Shown: positions 11,340 through 21,704 of the stretch, one piece after another
How the letters are laid out: every line of letters begins with the position of its first letter
Numbering within the stretch: position 1 is the first letter of the stretch
DNA from: Dendrophyllia cribrosa
Lineage: Eukaryota > Cnidaria > Anthozoa > Scleractinia > Dendrophylliidae
Direction: 5' to 3'
Assembly: GCA_024195265.1 (NCBI GenBank)
Contig: JAJLRJ010000005.1
Location: 25,040,855-25,104,854 of the forward strand
Length of the DNA: 64,000 bases
Program-made: the position numbers and the translations under genes
The notes under the pieces: generated by a model
Databases searched by the model: none
The model's input: only the letters and a program-made list of their open reading frames with translations
Told to the model about the DNA's origin: nothing

Positions 11340-11925
11340 CATGATTCTTCCACAACTGAAGGTCTCCCAGGATTCTTCCCTCTTCGCAGGGTGCAAATCC
11401 CAAATTCTTTACCAGGACCTCCATGAGATCAAAGCACGTATCGTAGTGCGCTTCCGTCCAAGTTGTGAAGTCGCAATGGGCCCACTCATTACGAACTTTA
11501 AACCTAACATCCTCAGCAAATCCTTTGACGAACGTGAATGGCAAAGCTCCACAAAGCACGGCGAAAGCTGCTGAAGAGTCAAAGGAACTGTCAAATGCAT
11601 TAAACTGCGCCATGAAAAGTTTCATAAACAACTTGGCCAAAGACACTTCATCGTTTACACGATAGTCAAAATGACTACGATGCGGGGTGGTGTGGTTGTT
11701 GTTGATGCTCTCGTAGCTCAAGTTTATGGTGGATGGTGGAATGGTCTTTCTGTATGATGCGAACGTCTGTTTGTCTAATCCAAAGTTTCGTACCACATAC
11801 TGGTAGAATGGAGTCATTTCGTTTTTAATCTTATCTCTGAGGCATGGTGTGAGGATGTGATGAAGGGCGATGCCTACCACTAACCACCGGCGCTGTTCCT
11901 GCGATGTCCCGGATGAGGAAGCCAT
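11340..11925 (-). CDS. Exon 1: DZIP3-like HEPN domain
   Basis: Starts at ATG 11925-11923, with purine at -3 and G at +4. It encodes 195 full codons plus one base, ending CATG/GTACGT (donor at 11339-11334). Residues 145-150 read RNEWAH, an R-x4-H motif as in catalytic HEPN RNases; the surrounding sequence (LxxILTPxLR early, LCGALPFTF before the motif) resembles the HEPN of DZIP3/hRUL138-type proteins, which is expanded in cnidarians and other invertebrates. Alone this exon would be a HEPN-only protein, but the donor joins in frame to the NB-ARC exon. That HEPN here acts on RNA is inference from the motif. Confidence 0.85.
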
Positions 11926-12620
11926 ATCTTCTTAGCTCGGGATTCAGTACGAGTGACTTCCTGCTTCTTCGTAGGTCAACTTCCTATCGAGAAGCAATCA
12001 GCGCTTGTCATGGAATGATTCATTCAATATTGCAATTGTCATAAAAACAATAGAAATAGTTCAATAACAGTCAATTGCCTATAATAGTCGGTTGGCTACC
12101 TCGTAGGTGACTATTCTCGGCACTAGAAGAGCTGTTAATTTACGGGAGATTTTTACTCATGAGCGAGTAAGTCTAGAATACAGCTTATAACGGAAATATA
12201 TTCCAACGAAATTTGATAGTCATTGAAGGAAGATGGTTGTCTTGCAAAGGACAAATAACCTTTTTATCGTATTATTTTCATGAAATAATTTAATAGACAG
12301 TTCTCTCAAATTGTACGATTCTATTTTTTATCTCAGTTGTTCTTGGCTAATTTACTGTTATTTCATTGTATTTCAAAGTAACCTCAATCGTATTTATAAT
12401 TGTAATTTTTTATCAACGTTATTTTAATAGCAATTTTAGGTATTAATTGACACTAAAAAGCCCCAAGGCATTGTACATTATATTGGGTATTTGTTTTGTT
12501 GGAGGGGGGGGGGGGGGGGGGGGGGGGGGGTAAAGCGAAAAATGTTAATGTTAGGTGTTATGCTGACCCCTCTATTCTGATCAACTGTATTCCAGATAAT
12601 TATTATAATAACTTACATCG
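11926..12620. other. Upstream flank of the HEPN gene, with a 27-base G run
   Basis: Presumed promoter and 5' UTR side of the minus-strand gene. No TATA-like or other assignable element was found. A run of 27 G lies at 12504-12530. No exon is recognised. Confidence 0.4.
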
Positions 12621-12850
12621 GGCCCCGTCCACACTAATGCGTTTTTGAAAACCTCCGTATAAAAAGATTTGTGTCCACACTAGGAGCTGGCTGCGTTTTC
12701 AAAAGTCTCCACTTTGAAAAACGTTTTCGAAAACCTCCGTTTTCATCGATTTCATTCTCCGTTTTTGATCGCTTTAGTGCGGATGATCGTTAAAAACGCA
12801 TAAAAAGGAAGGCGTTTTCAAACAAAAAAGGGATTAGTGTGGACGGGGCC
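12621..12850. mobile_element. MITE with GGCCCCGTCCACACTAAT TIRs
   Basis: 230 bp. The left end GGCCCCGTCCACACTAATGC and the right end ATTAGTGTGGACGGGGCC are inverted. The interior repeats the GAAAACCTCCGT and AAAACGCATAAAA style motifs in both orientations. No coding region. Elements with this type of terminus are widespread in invertebrate genomes. Confidence 0.75.
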
Positions 12851-13025
12851 TCAGTCTTTTAAAGATTTTCTGCGAAGTCACGGAATTTAAACTCGTGAGA
12901 TTTTTTCAGTTTATCAAAGCGTAGTATTCCATGTATGAGGAAACGAATTGTTTTTATGCTTACACTTGTCATAGAAAATACAAAATACCAAACAGGAATT
13001 GCTTACACTGTTGATATTCGCAGAG

Positions 13026-13490
13026 GTGTTCTTTCGCATACATGACCTATCAATAGATATAAGTGATATTTCTTCCAAACAAATTTCTATCAAATAAATG
13101 AATCAGTTTTTGTCTCAGGAATGAAAAGTTTTTTTTTATTTCTTGTAACAATTTCTTTTTTATCTATGAATATCATAGATTGATTGTCTATAACGTCTCC
13201 TAAAATAAGAATATGGCCTTGAAAATACACACAATGACTTATTTTGACCCGATCTTTGCCATTATCCAATTGATTTTCTTTTCTTGAGAACCTGTCCAAA
13301 CAAAACATTGTTGGGCGGCCATATTTGCATATGGTGTTCTTTCGCATACATGACCTATCAATAAATATTTCTTCCTAAAAAATTTCTATCAAATAAATGA
13401 ATCAATTTTTGTCTTAGGAATGAATAATTGTCTTAGGAATGAATTTTTTTTTCTTGTAACAATTTCTCTTCTTTTATCTATGAATATCAT
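13026..13490 (+). repeat. Direct duplication of a ~150 bp block
   Basis: Two direct copies, 13026-13176 and 13333-13490, start GTGTTCTTTCGCATACATG and end CTATGAATATCAT. Copy 2 contains a small internal duplication (TGTCTTAGGAATGAAT twice). The 156 bp between them is unrelated. The origin is unclear: a tandem segment duplication or remnants of an element. Confidence 0.65.
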
Positions 13491-13549
13491 GAATGTAATC
13501 AATTCCCATTTGGTATTTGGTATTTTTTATGTCAAAGTTTCCGCAGTTA

Positions 13550-15213
13550 GGGACGGACCATTAGATTTTTGAGGGGGGGGGGGGGGGGGGCAATTTTTTG
13601 GTGCAGGATATTTTTTTCTACGCTCGAGACTGTGCAGGATTTTTCTTTTTGCCATGATTTGCTTGCATGATATTTTTTTTGCGAGTCTATATGTTTTAAT
13701 GCCTGACACATATGCGTGTTAGGAATACTAGAAAGGCCATACTAGAGACAGGAATACTATAGCAAGTCAGATCTGATGTAACAGCAGCTTGATAGCATGA
13801 AGCCTGGCCGCGGTGTTGTAACTGCCCGTACAATTTTCTTTACACCAGCCCCTGTTGATGTCGCTTCCACAGCCCATCGTAGTACACCCAACCATCTTAC
13901 AATTACAGGGGCGACGCCGGAAATATAATTTTGGTGGTGCGAATCTCCTGTGCCGAGCGCCGAAGGCGCGAGCTTCTAGGGTGGTCCAGGGGCATGCCCC
14001 CCCGGGAAATTTTTGAAATGAAACTCTCTGAAATGCTATTTCCAGCGTTCCTGAGACCGGAGAAACAGTTTCCAAGGCTAGCTTTGAGTTCAGTTTAATT
14101 CTCATGAAAAGTACATGTGCACGAAACACTTTCTGAAACTTGGGTGTAACTCCATTTTGGTTGTTTGTTCAAAGTAAATTCGACTGTCACTCGAATATTC
14201 TCTGTCAATTCTTTTCAGTATAGGAAGGCTTTGGAAACGAATTTTCCAAAGTGATTTTCTCTGTCATTAGAGGCAGAAAGAAACTGATTTCCAATATCAG
14301 CCATGTTCAATTTGTCAGTTAATGCAATGTCTGGATAATGCAATGATTTAATCTTTCTTGTGACATAGTTTGTTCGTAGATATGTCTTGCGCCTTCTTAG
14401 GGCAGAGGCCGAGCGCTAACTCACAGCATTGATGGATTTGTCGGTAGCTGGAGTCCGTAGCTGACGTCCGAGTAACTCAAGGGGTATTGAAATGCTTGGT
14501 TCACAATATCCAATCTCCAGTCTAAAGTCAGTCACAATATCTCCGATGCTAAAATTGTAGGCTTTTGATTAATTAACGGAATTTTGCAAACTCTAATGCA
14601 TTAAAGCGCCCCGCCATCAGATCTGGTCAAAGGATGTTGCTACACTATTCATCTCCGCCCACCGCCATTTTGAGCTGTCGAAAGTTGGTGGGGCAAATGC
14701 CCCACCTGCCTCACCGGTAGCGCCGCCCCTGCAATTACAGGCTTGTTGTACAACACATAAACAAAGTATTTCTCATCTATTGAGATAAACATGTACCTAC
14801 AATGCCACTGTACAACTATAAAAGAGCCATTCCGTGTGTCAGAAAATATCTCACATGCTTATGAAATCAGCTAAAAAGCCTACAAAAAAACACAACTTAC
14901 ATCGGGTCAAAAATAAACCATTTTTATTGGCTAAACTAAAAACATAAAACATTTGATCCTCCCCAAGTGCATATAAGTCGCTAACATTCTACAACGTCAG
15001 TGTGATTTATTTGTGTTCTGACCATCTGCTTCTGGATATAAAATATTGTTCTAAAAATATAAAGCTTTGCAGGAATTTTTTTCCTGGGGTTTTTGTTTTG
15101 CACGATATTTTTTTTGCAGTCCAAGGCCGTGCTCGAATTGTATTTTGGTATTTGCCCAACCCCACCCCCCCCCCCCCCCCCCCCCCCCCCTCAAAAATCT
15201 AATGGTCCGTCCC
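13550..15213. mobile_element. PIF/Harbinger-like non-autonomous element 1 (TTA target duplication, internal poly-G/C)
   Basis: The ends are GGGACGGACCATTAG plus ATTTTTGA on the left and the exact complement on the right, each followed inward by a G run (left) or C run (right, 15165-15190). TTA flanks both sides (13547-13549 and 15214-15216), matching the TWA target duplication typical of PIF/Harbinger; the superfamily call rests mainly on that. Inside the left poly-G is an array of TGCAGGAT-plus-T-run motifs, and similar motifs lie in the same orientation at the right end. The interior around 14800-15000 is homologous to 19990-20210 of element 2. A second element (13906-14731) is nested. No transposase frame. 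Confidence 0.7.
13906..14731. mobile_element. CAGGGGCG-terminated element nested in Harbinger-like element 1
   Basis: 826 bp with inverted ends CAGGGGCGACGCC and GGCGCCGCCCCTG (approximate), flanked by CAATTA on both sides (13900-13905 and 14732-14737). CAGRG termini recall hAT elements, but hAT duplications are 8 bp, so the superfamily is uncertain. Internal sequence GGAAATTTTTGAAAT through CCAGCGTTCCTGA is similar to part of 20515-20585, so the family also inserted in element 2. No coding frame. Confidence 0.65.
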
Positions 15214-15599
15214 TTAGGTATATGTCATTCAAAAGTAAATCGTTTACGAGCGTTTATTTACATTGACATATTCGTTTCTGCTTTTTTAGGAATTGAACTT
15301 AACATTTTTTTTAATTAGCATTTCACCTGTTCCTTATGAGTTAAGAGAGGGCAACGATGTAGGACGCCTTATCCGCTGGGTTTGCCACGAGTAGGATCTC
15401 TAGGTTCAATTAACAATGACTCGACAAGGATCTTTAGGCTCAATTTCTTGACATTAAATAACAAACTAAACCGTAAACCAGACAAGCGAAAAGTATACAA
15501 CGAAGAGCACATGTTCTTTGCTCGTCCAACATGCAATGCGTCAAAGTGTTTCACGTGACCCTTTCACGCTGTGATGCATCTGTAACACTTTTCTCTGTT

Positions 15600-16190
15600 G
15601 ACCAGATATTGGGGGTTTGCCCATTACGTCATAAAATATAAAAAAATCTAAACTATACATCCAACAAATCTGTTTCTAACATGGTACAATGTATGTGGGT
15701 ACAAGTGTTACAATCCTTCAGAAAAAGTTCCAGGTTTTAACGATGTTTTGCTTTCGAATTTTAAATATTTTTAATGTGTCACGCAATTCGTCACGCTATT
15801 TCAGATATAGCCGTGAAAATAAACAAAATTAAACCAGTTGAAAGATAGTTTTTGCATTATAGATGCTTATAAGACGATTTAATGGAGCTTGTAGTGAATC
15901 CAATATTTTGCGATGAGATTTTGGCTGTAATTAAGATTTTGAAGTTTTGGCCGCCATGGCCGCCCCATACATTTCTTACTAAAAATGTCTAAATACTCGT
16001 TCGCCTATAACTCTTGAACGAAATGCTCTTGCGCTTCAAGATTTCGCCCAGATGTGTAGTTTTAAACTCTTTGCAATTCTATAAACTTTTGGAATCTAAA
16101 TCTGCGCTTTTTAATGCTTCTGAATTTTGATATGACTTAAGTGAAAACACCTACATAATATGTGGTCAACATATTATGCGCATGGCCTTC
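15600..16190 (+). repeat. ~0.6 kb dispersed repeat, plus-oriented copy
   Basis: The reverse complement of this block is found at 40925-41430. Landmarks shared in order: AACATGGTA, AACGATGTTTTGCTT, CTATTTCAGATA, TGGAGCTT, GGCCGCCAT, ACATTTCTTACTAAAAAT, TCGTTCGCCTATAACTCTTG and GACTTAAGTGAAA-type end. No domain-bearing frame. Probably an unclassified transposon or its non-autonomous derivative. Confidence 0.65.
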
Positions 16191-16214
16191 GAAAATTGTA
16201 TAATAGTTGCTATG

Positions 16215-16384
16215 CAGGGGCGGATCCAAGATTTTTCTTAGGAGGGAGTGCACCTCTAAGGAATGACGTAACTGAAGGGTGACGTAAACAAATTTTAAAA
16301 GCGAACAACGCAGACTAGGTCATCTCAGGGGGGGGAGGGGGGGGGGTGCGCACCCCCTGCACCCTCCCCTTAGATCCGCCCCTG
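16215..16384. mobile_element. CAGGGGCGGATC MITE with CTATG target duplication
   Basis: 170 bp. The inverted ends are CAGGGGCGGATCCAAG and CTTAGATCCGCCCCTG, flanked by CTATG on both sides (16210-16214 and 16385-16389). It contains an inner G-rich run. Same terminal family as 20475-20747. Confidence 0.8.
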
Positions 16385-16650
16385 CTATGCTGCGACTTCC
16401 AGGCCTGTACAAGACAGAACAAATGCTAGAGACATCAATATGCATTACCCTGCTGTGATCCTGACGCCGAACTCCACATGAACCGAATCAAATCCATAAA
16501 ATATTAAAACGTATTTTGGAGCAAGGAGCTAAACTTTCTGACATTTATGCTATGACCTCTGCTACCGAATCCGCAAATTTGTCCGTATTGAATAAATTTC
16601 AGCTTAGTTATGTTCGGTGTTTGAATCAATTCAGTCATGATTAATTTATT

Positions 16651-16914
16651 TGTCGGGAAAATCCCAGACGCGATCGGGGATTTTGCTGTTTCCCGACCGT
16701 CCTAGATTTTGCCGATATGTCGGGAAAATCGCCGATCATTGCAAAAATCTGGGACGCGTCGGGAAAATAGAAACCGCGCTCCCAATTTTCCCGATTTGTC
16801 CACGACCATCGCAGATGATCGGGGATGTCAACAATTTCGTGTTTTCATAAGTCGGCAAAATCTGGGACCGATGGGAAACAGCGAAATCTCCGATCGTCTG
16901 GGATTTTCCCGACA
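16651..16914. mobile_element. Foldback MITE, TGTCGGGAAAATC family
   Basis: 264 bp, both ends TGTCGGGAAAATCCCAGACG and its complement, with further internal repeats of the GTCGGGAAAATC and GATCGGGGATT motifs in both orientations, so the element is an imperfect inverted repeat throughout. No coding capacity. Confidence 0.65.
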
Positions 16915-17352
16915 TATGAAAACCAGGTTTATTTTTTTTTATTCGAATTAGTTTCGGCTCTTGTGTAGAGCGGCGCCTCGACCGACTGTCGAGTGTGATC
17001 TAGCATGACCCAAGCATGAGTTTATAGTGAAATTGAGCATTAGTAACACGATGCATATAATTTATTTTTTGTTTTTAATTACTTTAAAACGCACCTGCAA
17101 TTTTGACAAGAATATTGCGAGTATTAAAAGAAATAAATCACACACTTTCACTTTAAACGAATGAATTACAACTAAACAGACGGTGGATACGTTTATATAA
17201 AAGTGGCAGGTTCACGGAACACTTGGTCACATTATTGCAAATCCTCGCATAATTTGAAATTGAAATATAAAGTCAGTGTTATTACATGAAACAGGTTAAG
17301 CGAAAGGGCTCTATGTATCTAATGATAACATGGCTGGTTAAGAAAAATGGGT

Positions 17353-17478
17353 GTTTCTTGGTGTTGCGGAAGCCATTGTTGGTTAGCTTTTGTGTTGTGG
17401 TGTGGGTATTGTTCAGTGTCTTTTGAATCTTTTGTTTTACGTCATTTGATGATCACACCATCCGCAACACCAAGAAAC
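17353..17478. mobile_element. 126 bp MITE, copy 1
   Basis: Perfect terminal inverted repeats GTTTCTTGGTGTTGCGGA. A second copy of identical length lies at 43585-43710 with the same interior (TTGTTTTACGTCATTTG, GATCACACCATCCG). No coding capacity; no clear target duplication. Confidence 0.8.
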
Positions 17479-17790
17479 TACCAGAAAAATCGCAAATTCG
17501 CATCACATCATGATCGATCACTCACCAAACTACATTTTGTGCCTTCCGGTTTAAGAAACGAATCCAAAGTAAGTCATCTTGACCCGTCTTTAAACAAGTT
17601 ATTTTCCAGTGTTACATTATTGTTCCATACACAGATTTCTTGATGCGAGAGTACGTGCAAAGTTGCTCCAGAAGCTGATATTTGCAGCGAGCTCCAGTCA
17701 CCAATACTATCCTGAAAACCTGGCAGCGTTCCAGATCACGTGACAGCAACACATCCGGGATATTTGGTCCGAGATGTCACGCTACGTCAC

Positions 17791-17898
17791 TTTTCTACGG
17801 TGGCCCAAAAGTGTCACGGCAAAGCGAAGTTGAAATTGAAACTGTCATGAGCAAATTGAAAATGCCGTGACACTTTTGGGCCATCGCCGTTAGAAAAG
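17791..17898. mobile_element. Palindromic MITE (TGGCCCAAAAGTGTCACGGC arms)
   Basis: About 108 bp. The arms start CTTTTCTA and contain TGGCCCAAAAGTGTCACGGC, reversed as GCCGTGACACTTTTGGGCCA, ending TTAGAAAAG. A spacer of about 40 bp carries TTGAAATTGAAACTG. No coding capacity. Confidence 0.7.
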
Positions 17899-18001
17899 AA
17901 AAAACATATTTCAAGGTAACTGCAATTTCGGAATTATCACGTATCATTCGTTTTCGAAGAAGAGCAAAAGTGATAAAAAATGTAGAAGGAATAGCCTAAT
18001 T

Positions 18002-18720
18002 TTTATTTTTAATTTTTTTTTTTTATTATTATTAAATTAACCTTTATTCAAAAACAAATTCACTTACACTCATTCGTTCATTAACATTACTTACATTATA
18101 TAAACTAAAACACCTACAAATTAATTAAACAAAATAAACAAGATACAGGACGTATACAGTACTTCTATCTAGATTACAGAGAGCAACAGTTGCCATTTTT
18201 TGTTACGAATATCTAAAGAATTTTGACCTTTGGCTATCAGGGACTCTAATTTATAAGTATACCTTATTTTGGCTAGCAATAATGTTAGCGACGGTTTTAT
18301 ATTTAAACAACGACACTGATAAATTATTTGTTTAGAGAAAAGAATGATATGATTGATCAATGTGTATTCTTTTTGAACAAACCCAAATGTTATGTCAACA
18401 GCACTTAAGTTTTGCAGAGATATATCATGCCCTTCCAACCAGTTTCTTACTGATAGCCAAAAGTTCCAAGTGATTTCACAGTGAATAAATAAATGCTCCA
18501 GGGATTCGTCAGATTTGCCACAAAAGGAACACATGGGTGATGCCACCTTTCCCATTTTATATAAGATCTTGTTTGTATAAATAATTCTATTAAGCAATTT
18601 GATAAGCCTAATGCTACAGATGTTTTATCTAAGTATCTTATCAATTATTTTTAATAAAATAATTGAAATATATGATACTGATATATAACTTTGTAAACAA
18701 ATATTATTCAAATATGCATC
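18002..18720 (-). mobile_element. 5'-truncated LINE, 3' end with RT-associated zinc-binding segment
   Basis: The minus-strand frame 18597-18169 encodes about 140 residues with the pattern SPMCSFCGKSDESLEHLFIHC followed by W-x-FW, which matches the zf-RVT segment that follows reverse transcriptase in LINEs. Upstream the frame is broken (a stop near 18630). The 3' side ends in an A-rich tail (plus-strand T-rich 18002-18040). This is a dead, truncated insertion inside copy 2 of the ~2 kb repeat. The LINE clade was not assigned. Confidence 0.7.
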
Positions 18721-19054
18721 TTCAGGAACGCTGCCAAAACAAGCAAAAATATGTTTTATCAAACAAAAATTTAGGCGAGATATATAAAAAGAATTGGCGA
18801 CAATGCGATTAAAACTGAACTGAACTAAGCGCGCTTAATTATTCCCTACTGATGCCAAGATTATAGAATTTCTTACTTTAATGGAAAATCCTGTGTCCAA
18901 ATGATTTCCTTCTCGACCTCTAGTATAGTTTTAATACGATGCTGGGGTTAGGTAGTAGCAATACTAGCAATACTTCATGCTGCAGAAACTGGGTTAAGCT
19001 TTCGCCGCGTGGGCTCCCTGTGGCTCGGTTACGACCTAACACTACCATAGGCTA

Positions 19055-19118
19055 TGTACAGCCGCCTCCTACCCTCAAGAAAAATCGATTTTTCTTGAGA
19101 GGAGGGGATGGCTGTACA
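19055..19118. mobile_element. 64 bp palindromic element with AGGCTA flanks
   Basis: The arms TGTACAGCC and GGCTGTACA close an almost continuous palindrome centred on AAAAATCGATTTTT. AGGCTA lies immediately left (19049-19054) and one base to the right (19120-19125). Copy 1 of the host repeat (near 2095) lacks this block, confirming insertion. The core ACAGCCGCCTC is shared with 24886-24984. Confidence 0.7.
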
Positions 19119-20474
19119 CAGGCTAAACCTACAAACGATTCCCTTTTATACACACTTAAAACAAGTCACGTTCTTAATACGAATTTCGTTTCATAAAAAA
19201 TTCTAGATACAGTCGAACCTCCGGTTGCGACCACCTCTCGTAAGCGACCACCTCTCCTCAGCGACCAGTTTTCCAAAATACCAAAAGTTTCCAAGTCAAA
19301 TCACTATATTTGGAACCTCTTGTAAGCGACCACCTCTCGTAAGCGACCGCGACCACTTTTAGAGCTAAAAGTTTGAAATTTTCTTTTGTTTTTAACCTCC
19401 CGCGCGTAAGCGACCACTTGAAGCTACTTGACAGATAATAGAGCGGAAATTGGATAATGAGGTGTTGTAACATTATCGCATTCCTCAAGACAAGTCCTGT
19501 TTTAATTTTTCTCGTTCAAAACCTATGCCGATCTCAAATTCTCAAATTCTTCTACAAATGGTAGGAGGGTTTAGTTTCCGAGCTGTAAACGATGTTTTTG
19601 ACTGTTCGGCCTCAATTTGGTTAGATGAGGGACGGACCATTAGAAAAGTGATAGGGGGGGGGGGGGGGGGGGGGGGATTTTCAGCTTGCACGAATTTTTT
19701 TTTTCGCCCATTGCTTGTGCAGGATTTTTTTTTTGCAGGTGAAACCCTCTGCACGATTTTTTTTTTTTCAGACAAATATTGCTTTGTTTTTCATTTACTA
19801 ATTTAAAAAAAAGGTGTAATGCTTAAAAACCATTTTTGACCATTACGTGTATTTCAAAAATATATATTAGGAATAGTCCGCTACGTTGCACAAGACTATA
19901 TCCTATTATGGAACGCATGAAGCAAACACAACTTGACACCAGAATTACACGCCTGTTGTAGAAAAAATATGCAGTGTATCTTGAATTCATTGAGACATAC
20001 ACGAGACCTCCTCTCTACAACACTAAAAGAACTGTTCTTTGTGTCATAAAATATCATACATGCTATGAAATTAAGAATAAAGCCTCAGAAAGAAACACAA
20101 CTTAACGTCGGATCGAAACTACACCAATGCTATTGGTTCAATTAAACGAGCCAATGAGAAAACGGAACATTCGATCCTTCCCAAGAATACAAAAGCGGCA
20201 AACATTTCATGTACAACGGAATAATTTCATGTTATTCCGCGAGACAGTCGACTTATGGGAGCAACTGATGAGGTTCACCTAAGAACCGAAACTCGAGTCT
20301 TGCTTAAGAAAAACGTAAGAATTCACTAGCGTCCGTGAGATTTTCAATACAGATCACCATATCTGTTCAAGCCATGTCGGGATGCAATAACGCCATGATG
20401 AAACAATGGAGGTTCTTCAAGCTCCAAGAAACACTTCTCAGAAACAGAACTATATATAAAACAAGGAGCTAAAA

Positions 20475-20747
20475 CAGAGGCGGATCCAGGGATTTCTGAA
20501 AGGGGGTTCCGGGTTCATGCCTGCCCGGAAATTTTTCCAATTTTACCCTCTGAAACGCCATTTCCAGCACTCCTGAAACTCGAAAAGCGTTTGTTAAGTC
20601 AAAAAATTGAGAATCAGTCAATTGGTGGAGGTGAAACAACTACTTATAAAACAATTTTATTCTATTATTTTTATGAACCACAAGGGAGACACAGGTCTGA
20701 AAGGAGGGGTCCGGAGCCCCCCGACCCTCCCCCTGGATCCGCCACTG
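20475..20747. mobile_element. CAG(A/T)GGCGGATCCAGGG element with TAAAA duplication
   Basis: 273 bp. The ends CAGAGGCGGATCCAGGG and CCCTGGATCCGCCACTG are inverted, and TAAAA flanks both (20470-20474 and 20748-20752). The interior includes CTGCCCGGAAATTTTTCC similar to 13990-14030. Non-coding; the open frame spanning it is incidental. Confidence 0.78.
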
Positions 20748-21638
20748 TAAAACATAAACTGCAAGAAGTCATGATTCCAATAGAGACACGGCAGCTTCAG
20801 ACTTTGATCTTAGACGCCTACATCCGTGATAAAGATCCACTTTCTCACAAGTCTTGCACACCGCAGACTTTGACACTGAAATCACGGCAGGGGCGTAGCC
20901 AGGAATTTTTCAGAGGTACGCACAATCAATTTCCAAACACTCCCCCTACCTCCTCCCCCACCCTCAAGTCCCAAATCTTTCTTTTTTCCCGACTTTTTCA
21001 GGTAGGCACGTGCGTACGTGATTGACTGAGAGATTGACTGATCCTAGCATATTCATAACAATAACAAAAACTGCAGCCGATCACTACATATCTTGCAACA
21101 AAAGTTAGCCAAAGAAGCCCTAACATATGCCAAGAGAGCTAGCATAACGAAGGCATAGAGAAACAATAATTCCATAAATGGCTACACAGCATGAAAATCT
21201 CCTGTCACTTAAGATATTTTTATCCCAAAGATCATCAAAGAGTCATACAATACATATCGAGCATGCAAAACTGAGACAGAGATAATAGTGACTAGTCACA
21301 ATTCTATATTGGTGATCTAAAGGGAACAAATATCTCGTAGACCTTCTTGGGAAAGCATTTATAAAGGCTTCTTTATACATTTTGCGACTAGCGGGAGTCG
21401 TGTTTGGCCTGTCACCTTTATAATACTATTTATAAATAATAGTATAGGAAGGCCCAAGAATGTTTTGAATTCAGCGAAACGCCAAGAGCGCTATTTTCAA
21501 TAGGCACTTTGGCAGCTTTTACATATTAAATAACAACCACAATAGGACTTCTCCTTCTGCATGAATTTTTTTTCAATGCCTTGAACTTTGCACGAATTTT
21601 TTTTCCTGGCATTTTCCCTTGCACGAATTTTTTTTTGT

Positions 21639-21639
<1 letters not shown>

Positions 21640-21703
<64 letters not shown>
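21640..21703. repeat. 64-base poly-C tract
   Basis: The longest homopolymer in the window, sitting just inside the right TIR of Harbinger-like element 2. Its length is likely unreliable in assembly. Confidence 0.8.

Positions 21704-21704
<1 letters not shown>

Larger units (their letters stand above)
6679..11925 (-). pseudogene. HEPN-NB-ARC-TPR-beta-helix-MYND STAND/NLR-like gene with one in-frame stop
   Basis: Two coding exons, 11925-11340 and 10832-6679, splice in phase 1 and total 1,580 codons including the final stop. Order in joined numbering: DZIP3-like HEPN (1-~190); coiled coil (~200-320); NB-ARC with FTGREKEIE (~347), Walker A GLGGCGKTT (375-383), Walker B LLVLDDVD (~448-455), HVLLTTRR (~478), GCLPLAL (~539) and a winged-helix LHRLVQEV motif (~680); TPR (~871 on); beta-helix (~1020-1310); MYND (~1394-1429); and a ~150-residue unrecognised tail. 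Codon 914 (8679-8677) is TGA where TPRs usually carry Arg after Asn; the same frame stays open for 665 codons beyond it. STAND ATPases act as ligand-triggered oligomerising switches, often in immunity; HEPN suggests an RNase or adaptor effector. As written, translation would stop after the first TPR. Whether it is a null allele, a pseudogene, a functional truncation or an error cannot be settled here. Confidence 0.85.
17588..19200 (+). repeat. Dispersed ~2 kb element, copy 2
   Basis: Same block order as 1-2150. Nested in it are a palindromic MITE (17791-17898), a LINE 3' fragment on the other strand (about 18000-18720) and a palindrome at 19055-19118. Outside the insertions the two copies are visibly diverged, so this is an old family. 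Confidence 0.6.

Noticed and set aside
20591..21025. 144-residue open frame on the plus strand
   Set aside because: Crosses the boundary of a nested CAGAGGCGGATC element and has no domain features.
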